64,000 nt of DNA from Aldehydirespirator sp965117015 (GTDB taxonomy: Bacteria; Actinomycetota; Acidimicrobiia; Acidimicrobiales; Aldehydirespiratoraceae): contig OZ220747.1 of the NCBI GenBank assembly GCA_965117015.1, positions 2,480,001-2,544,000 on the forward strand, in the 5' to 3' direction. The notes beneath the pieces are model-generated. The model was given only the letters and a program-made list of their open reading frames with translations, was not told the DNA's origin and made no database searches. This document shows, one piece after another, positions 59,590 through 64,000 of the stretch. Numbering within the stretch: the stretch's first letter is position 1; every line of letters begins with the position of its first letter. A program made the translations under genes and the position numbers.

Positions 59590-60762
59590 CTAGCCCAGGC
59601 TGTCCAGTGCGTCCTGGAGGCGGTTCTTGTTGAACTGGCCGACCCTCTCGACCCGCGTCTCGCCCGCGCCGTCCATCAGTATCAGACTGGGGTTGCCAGC
59701 GCTGTAGTGGCTCCACGAGTCCGGCCGCTCGTCCCACAGCATGATCGGGGGACCTCCGGCGGAGGCCAGGAAGCCCTCGGCCTGGGACAGGCTGTCCGTG
59801 CCGCCGACGCCTATGACGATGACTCTGCCTTCGTTGTCTCGAGCGAACTGCTCGACCGACGATGCCTCTCGCCGGCAGATCGGTCAATGGGGCGCCCAGA
59901 ACCACAGCAGCAGCGGTGTGGAACCGTCCACGAAGTCCCGGAGGTTGACCGTCGCGCCGGTGCGCAGATCAGTCATTTCGTCATCGGGCACGTCGGTCGC
60001 GAGGATCTCGGGGGCCGCGGTGGTTGTTGGGGCGGCAGTTGTCGTTGGGGCGGAGGTGGTTGTCGGTGCCGCGGTGGTTGTGGGCGCGGCTGTCGTGGTG
60101 GTTTCGGCTGCCGCTTGGGCTGCAGCCTCAGCGGCTGCGGCCTGGGCCGCTGCCTCGGCTTCGGCCTCCGCGGCAGCGGCTAAGGCTTCGGCCTCAGCGG
60201 CTGCGGCCTGGGCTTCGGCCTCGGCGATTGCGGCTAGGTCTGCGGCTTCGGCCTCGGCGGCGGCCGCCTGCGCGGCTGCCTCGGCGGCGGCTGCCTGCGC
60301 GGCTGCCTCGGCTTCGGCGGCTTCGGCCTCGGCTTGGGCCTGCGCCAGCTGCTGCTCGAGTTCGTCGACGACTTCCGGGTCTACGGTTCCCTCGGGCTCC
60401 GCTTCAGCAGCCGCCAGCGCGAGTTCGGCCTCAGCAGCCCTGGCGGCGGCGGCTTCGGCCTCGGCTTGAGCCGCGGCTTCCGCGGCGGCTTCGGCCTCAG
60501 CGGCGGCTTCGGCCTCCGCCGCGGCCTGGGCGGCTGCTTCGGCTTCGGCCTGGGCTGCGGCCTGGGCCGCTTCGGCTGCGGCGGCTTCCGCGGCGGCTGC
60601 TTCGGCTTCGGCTTGGGCCTGCTCGAGAGCGGCCTGATCCTCGGTGTTGGAATCGGTGCCCTTATCCCCGGTGCTCGGCTCGGGGTCGCTGCCGCAGGCG
60701 GCGGCCGGCAAGGCAACGGCCAAGAGCACGGCAACGACCCGGAATGCGTGCGGCATCGTCAT
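59590..60762 (-). CDS. Ala-rich lipoprotein selenoprotein with thioredoxin domain (U-P-I-C)
   Basis: A 390-residue exported lipoprotein when TGA 59886-59884 is read as selenocysteine (residue 293). Order of parts: lipoprotein signal ending PAAAC (Cys23); roughly residues 43-222 Ala/Glu-rich and probably helical; a TTTAAP-repeat linker (about 223-251); then a thioredoxin fold with LLLWFWAPH-U-PICRREASSVEQF. After the TGA the frame stays open for 97 residues with thioredoxin features (VIVIGVGG, NPSLILMDGAG and GQFNKNRLQDALDSLG) to TAG 59590. It begins 3 bp after its paralogue (60766-61317). A conventional stop at the TGA would delete the whole redox domain. Confidence 0.88.
59856..59875 (-). 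promoter_or_regulatory. Bacterial SECIS-like hairpin of the Ala-rich selenoprotein
   Basis: On the coding strand CCGGCGA pairs with TCGTCGG (7 bp, one G-U) around GAGGCA. The loop begins 16 nt after the TGA, at the short end of the known bacterial SECIS range, and starts with G. An outer CTG/CAG pair could extend it. Confidence 0.7.
60096..60636 (-). repeat. Ala/Glu-rich coding repeat tract
   Basis: Irregular GCG/GCC-GAG/GCC codon repeats encode about 180 residues of AAAEAEA-type sequence, forming most of the lipoprotein encoded here. The helical pattern with few other residues suggests a long rod or coiled coil that would hold the thioredoxin domain away from the membrane. Confidence 0.8.
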
Positions 60763-60765
60763 GGC

Positions 60766-61317
60766 TCAGGTCAGGCTAGCCAGCCGGTCGCTGAGGCTTG
60801 CCGCGTCGAAGCTGCCGGGGCCGTCATCGACCAGGTTGCCCGCGCTGTCCAGCAGTCGCACGCTCGAGTTCCTTGAGACGTTGAAGTGGCGCCAGGACTC
60901 GTTGGAGTCGCTCCACAGCATGGGGAACGTGGTGCCGGTCTGGGTCACGAACCGCTCGGCGAAAGCGAGATCGTCCTGGGCGCCTATGCCCACCACCGTC
61001 ACTGTGTCGGCGTTGTCCTGAGCGAACTGCTCAAGGGCCGGAGCCTCTCTCCGGCAGGTCGGTCAATGCGGCGCCCAGAACCAGAACAGCAGCGGCGTGT
61101 CGCCGCTCACCAGGGACTGGAGATCGACGGTCTCGCCCGTGTACACGCTGACCATGTCGAGGTCGGGCACATCTCCGGAGGGGCTGGCAGGGGCATCCGC
61201 GGCCGCCACATCGGTCCCCGTGGAGGCTGGTTCAGTGGAGGTTGCAACGTCGTCGGCCCCGCATGCCGCCGCCGCCAGAGCGACGATCGCTGCGCACGCC
61301 AGGAGCCGGATTCTCAT
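60766..61317 (-). CDS. Lipoprotein selenoprotein with thioredoxin domain (U-P-T-C)
   Basis: A 183-residue exported lipoprotein when TGA 61065-61063 is read as selenocysteine (residue 85). The signal ends AAAC (Cys19). The thioredoxin domain runs from VDLQSLVSGDTPLLFWFWAPH-U-PTCRREAPALEQ and continues after the TGA through VTVVGIGAQDDLAF, a TlpA/ResA-like core, to TGA 60766. ATG 61317 overlaps the upstream HhH-GPD gene (ATGA), so the operon is aceE, HhH-GPD, this gene, then the Ala-rich paralogue. The Trx active site normally is CxxC; here the first Cys is selenocysteine. Confidence 0.88.
61037..61055 (-). promoter_or_regulatory. Bacterial SECIS-like hairpin of the short thioredoxin selenoprotein
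   Basis: On the coding strand GCCGGAG and CTCCGGC form a perfect 7-bp stem around AGAGG. The loop begins 15 nt after the TGA and has G in its second position. Its sequence context is 31 nt long and aligns with the paralogue's, but the paired bases are shifted, which suggests structure is conserved. Confidence 0.72.
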
Positions 61318-61904
61318 TCGTCCTTCCTCTTGCCGCGAGCCTTCTGCTCTTTCTTCCATGCCCGCACCCGCTGTAGCGCCTCCGGGCTGTCGATGTCGGC
61401 CACCGACCGCGGCTCGCCGTCGGCGAAGGCTCCGGCCTGCGCCTCCCAACCCTCGGGACGCACGTCGAAGCGCTTGGCGAGCACCGCGGTCAGGATCCGG
61501 GCCTTCTCGTCCCCGTAACCGGGCAGGTCCCGCAGTCGCCCGAAGAGCTCCTCTCCGGTGGCCGCGCCGGCAAAGACCGCAGCGGCATCGCCGTCGTAGT
61601 GATCGGCAACATGCCGGCACAAGGCCTGCATCCTGGAGGCCATCGAGCCCGGGAACCGGTGCAGCGCCGGCTTGGTCCTCACCAGGGCGGCGAAGTCGTC
61701 GGGGTCCCGCGCGGAGATGTCCAACGCGTCCAGTTCAGCACCCAGCCGCTCCGACAGGCGGAAGGGCCCCATGAAGGCCCACTCCATGGGGATCTGCTGG
61801 TCGAGCAGCATCCCCAGCAGCAGCGCCAGCGGATCCGAGTTGACCAGGCGGTCGGCGGCCTCGTCCCCGGTGATTGCCAGGGTGCCCGTCCCGACCTGCC
61901 TCAT
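61314..61904 (-). CDS. HhH-GPD family base-excision repair-like protein
   Basis: Helix-hairpin-helix glycosylase-like protein of 196 residues (TIGR03252-type). It begins with ADRLVNSDPLALLLGMLLDQ and has the HhH element LRDLPGYGDEKARIL. No clear catalytic Lys or Fe-S cysteines are seen, so substrate specificity is unknown. It overlaps aceE (ATGA 61901-61904) and the selenoprotein gene (ATGA 61314-61317), so it is translated within the same operon. Confidence 0.82.
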   Translation of the reverse strand: MRQVGTGTLAITGDEAADRLVNSDPLALLLGMLLDQQIPMEWAFMGPFRLSERLGAELDALDISARDPDDFAALVRTKPALHRFPGSMASRMQALCRHVADHYDGDAAAVFAGAATGEELFGRLRDLPGYGDEKARILTAVLAKRFDVRPEGWEAQAGAFADGEPRSVADIDSPEALQRVRAWKKEQKARGKRKDE

Positions 61905-64000
61905 CCGTTGGAGGATAGCCGTGCGCCGGTGTCGGGGTGGCCGGGATCGTCGCGGTCCACGTCGATGCCGTACCGGTCGATGGCGGCCGCCACCTCGTCC
62001 GCCGACGCCTCCCCCGATTCCATCAGGGCCGACAGCACCGCCAGCACGATGTGGACGCCGTCCACCTCGAAGAATCGCCGCAGCGCCTCGCGGGTGTCGG
62101 AGCGGCCGAACCCGTCGGTGCCGAGAACGTGCAGCGGCCTCGGAGTGAAGCGGGCGATCTGGTCGGGGACCAGGGTCATGAAGTCGGTCACGGCCACGAT
62201 CGGGCCGTCGGAGTCGGACAGTCGCCGGGTGACGAGCGGAACGGCGGGCTCGTCGGCGGGTTGCAGCCGGTTGCGGCGCTCGACATCCAGCGCTTCCCGC
62301 CTAAGGCTCTGGTAGGAGGTGGCGCTCCAGAGCTCGGCCGACGTGTCGTGATGCTCGGCCAGCAGCGCCTGAGCCTCGAGCGCGGCGCCCACCGACGCTC
62401 CCGAGAACAGGATGGTGGCCGAGCGTTTGCGGCTCCCCGGGCCGTCGTCGAACTTGTACAGGCCGCTGGTGATGTCGGTGTCGGTCACGTGATCGGGTCG
62501 CGGCGGCTGCTCGTAGTTCTCGTTGTAGATGGTGATGTAGTAGAAGACGTCGGTGCCGTCGGCGGAGTCCGGCGGATACATCCGGTGCAGGCCCTCGTCG
62601 ACGATGGCTCCCAACTCGTAGGCGAACGCCGGGTCGTAGGACTCGCAGGCCGGCACCGTCGACGCCAGCACATGGCTGTGGCCGTCCTGATGCTGGAGTC
62701 CCTCGCCCAGCAGCGTCGTGCGGCCCGCGGTCGCACCGATGAGGAACCCCCGGGCCCGGGCGTCGGCTGCGGCCCAGATCGAGTCGCCCACCCGCTGGAA
62801 GCCGAACATGGAGTAGAAGGCGTAGAAGGGCACCATGGGCACGCCGAGGTTGGCGTAGGACGTGGCCGCGGCCAGCCAGCTGGCCAGCGAGCCGCACTCG
62901 GTGATGCCCTCCTCGAGGATCTGGCCGTCGGTCGACTCGCTGTAGCTCAACAGCAGGTCGTGGTCCACCGGCTCGTAGAGCTGGCCGTGGGGTGCGTAGA
63001 TGCGGAACTCGCGGAACAGCGAGTCCATGCCGAAGGTGCGGGCCTCGTCGGGCACGATGGGCACGACCCGCCGGCCGAAGTGCTGGTCCCGCATCAGGTC
63101 GCGCAACAGGGCTGTGAATGCGCCCGTGGTGGATACCTTGCGCCCGCCGGAGCCTTTGCGCATGTCGAGGAAGGGCCCGTCGGCGGGGAGGGTGATGGGG
63201 CGGCGGTCCCGTACCACCCGGCGGGGCACCGCCCCGTCGAGAGCGCGGCGGCGGTCCATCATGTAGCGGATCTCCTCCGAGTCGGGGGGCGGCCGGTAGT
63301 AGGGCGGGATCCCGTCGGCAAGGTCCTCCTCGTCGATCTCGTTCTCCATGTGCAGCCGCGAGCGCAGTTCCATCAGCTGCGTGGTGGTCATCTTCTTGAT
63401 CTGGTGGGTGGCGTTGCGGCCCTCGAATCCCTGGCCCAGGGTCCACCCCTTGATGGTCTTGGCCAGGATCACGGTGGGCTGGCCCTTGATCTCGGTGGCG
63501 GCCTTGAACGCGGCGTACACCTTCTGGTAGTCGTGGCCTCCGCGGGGCAGGACCCGCAGATCCTCGTCGCTGAGGTGTGCGACCAGCTTGCGCAGGCGGG
63601 GGTCGGGGCCGAAGAAGTGCTCCCGGATGTAGGCGCCCGTCTCCACTGCGTAGCGCTGGTACTCGCCGTCGACGGTGGTCGCCATCTTGTTGAGCAGGGC
63701 CCCGTCGGTGTCGCGCATCAGCAGCTCGTCCCACCTGGTGCCCCAGATGACCTTGATGACGTTCCAGCCCGCGCCCCGGAACACGCCCTCGAGTTCCTGG
63801 ATGATCTTGCCGTTGCCCCGCACCGGGCCGTCGAGGCGCTGGAGGTTGCAGTTGACCACCCACTTCAGGTTGTCGAGGTCGTTGCGGCCGGCCAGGGAGA
63901 TGGCGCCCAGGGTCTCGGGCTCGTCGCACTCGCCGTCGCCCAGGAAGCACCACACCGTGCTGTCGGAGGTGTCGTCGATGCGGCGGTTGTGCATGTACCG
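61901..64000 (-). CDS. aceE: Pyruvate dehydrogenase E1 component, homodimeric (5' end missing)
   Basis: Thiamine diphosphate-dependent E1 decarboxylating pyruvate for acetyl-CoA synthesis. The visible ~699 residues lack the N-terminus beyond the window end. The TPP/Mg motif is FLGDGECDEPETLGAI with NCN about 30 residues on, followed by KTIKGWTLGQGFEGRNATHQ and PMVPFYAFYSMFGFQRVGDS, all typical of AceE. The HhH-GPD gene overlaps its stop, so the operon continues into the selenoprotein pair. Confidence 0.94.
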   Translation of the reverse strand, partial: RYMHNRRIDDTSDSTVWCFLGDGECDEPETLGAISLAGRNDLDNLKWVVNCNLQRLDGPVRGNGKIIQELEGVFRGAGWNVIKVIWGTRWDELLMRDTDGALLNKMATTVDGEYQRYAVETGAYIREHFFGPDPRLRKLVAHLSDEDLRVLPRGGHDYQKVYAAFKAATEIKGQPTVILAKTIKGWTLGQGFEGRNATHQIKKMTTTQLMELRSRLHMENEIDEEDLADGIPPYYRPPPDSEEIRYMMDRRRALDGAVPRRVVRDRRPITLPADGPFLDMRKGSGGRKVSTTGAFTALLRDLMRDQHFGRRVVPIVPDEARTFGMDSLFREFRIYAPHGQLYEPVDHDLLLSYSESTDGQILEEGITECGSLASWLAAATSYANLGVPMVPFYAFYSMFGFQRVGDSIWAAADARARGFLIGATAGRTTLLGEGLQHQDGHSHVLASTVPACESYDPAFAYELGAIVDEGLHRMYPPDSADGTDVFYYITIYNENYEQPPRPDHVTDTDITSGLYKFDDGPGSRKRSATILFSGASVGAALEAQALLAEHHDTSAELWSATSYQSLRREALDVERRNRLQPADEPAVPLVTRRLSDSDGPIVAVTDFMTLVPDQIARFTPRPLHVLGTDGFGRSDTREALRRFFEVDGVHIVLAVLSALMESGEASADEVAAAIDRYGIDVDRDDPGHPDTGARLSSNG

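Noticed and set aside
60096..60636. CRISPR or tandem non-coding repeat array
   Set aside because: The repeats are irregular, keep a codon period and encode a plausible helical protein region; there are no spacers or cas genes.
60024..60779. Large plus-strand Leu/Arg-rich reading frame opposite the Ala-rich lipoprotein
   Set aside because: It is the mirror of GC-rich Ala/Glu codons and has no start signal or family motif.
59884..61065. The TGA codons as pseudogene or sequencing-error stops in the thioredoxin genes
   Set aside because: Both paralogues carry TGA at the same active-site position, downstream frames are complete and thioredoxin-like, and hairpins follow at SECIS distance.

Overview
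The window is GC-rich, gene-dense DNA with frequent GTG and TTG starts, many 4-base ATGA/GTGA stop-start overlaps, and gene orders typical of Actinobacteria. Several traits together suggest a deep-branching, rod-shaped actinobacterium, most likely class Acidimicrobiia: a complete mreBCD-PBP2-rodA set, a radical-SAM/RNase G/L21/L27/Obg/proB cluster, class II DAHP synthase, homodimeric AceE, a UvrD2-like helicase with HRDC, SufU-type SUF machinery and DUF2510. The class assignment is inference; the gene calls come from the sequence.

Layout. 1-5 kb: tig (5' end missing), clpP, clpX, folC, ndk. 5-11 kb: rod-shape and cell-wall operon mreB-mreC-mreD-mrdA-rodA. 11-19 kb: a split radical SAM pair, RNase G, rplU, rpmA, obgE, proB; then pspA and murJ on the minus strand and proA on the plus strand. 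22-25 kb: MoxR-type ATPase and VWA protein. 25-27 kb (minus): class II DAHP synthase and a sigma-70 factor behind a recognisable promoter. 27-30 kb: nadD, an LCP/LytR_C-like protein, rsfS. 30-32 kb (minus): class I fumarase and a CxxC redoxin-like protein. 32-34.6 kb: two proteins of unknown function. 34.7-36.8 kb (minus): a UGSC-type selenoprotein and its thioredoxin-fused partner. 36.8-46.6 kb: flavin reductase, gamma-carbonic anhydrase, SUF cluster sufB-x-sufD-Rieske-sufC, PCD, a DHPS-like protein, UvrD2-like helicase. 46.6-50.2 kb (minus): DUF2510 membrane protein, sufU, sufS, a second sufC. 50.3-53.1 kb: acyl-CoA dehydrogenase, a small membrane protein, a structured intergenic element, an alpha/beta hydrolase. 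53.2-59.5 kb (minus): phosphate regulon pstS-pstC-pstA-pstB-phoU-sensor kinase with a PHO box. 59.6-64 kb (minus): aceE (5' end missing), an HhH-GPD protein, and two thioredoxin-fold lipoproteins.

The main discovery is hidden selenoprotein coding. Three minus-strand reading frames are interrupted by one in-frame TGA each, exactly where a redox Cys is expected, and each continues as conserved-looking protein. They are a UGSC protein (TGA at 34997-34999) and two paralogous lipoprotein thioredoxins with a U-P-x-C motif (TGA at 61063-61065 and 59884-59886). Each TGA is followed at bacterial-SECIS distance by a strong hairpin whose loop begins 15-19 nt downstream. Conventional calling would truncate all three and lose both thioredoxin domains. 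No selA, selB, selD or tRNA-Sec gene is seen here.

Other unexplained structure: a 61-bp dispersed repeat that starts on gene stop codons; a second repeat family of about 52 bp that folds into a hairpin and occurs as two tandem pairs; short tandem duplications at three gene starts (sufC, pstC, radical SAM) whose period is always 2 mod 3, so each makes a mini-ORF ending on the next start codon; and a structured intergenic element at 52.0-52.2 kb carrying a near-perfect extended Shine-Dalgarno.
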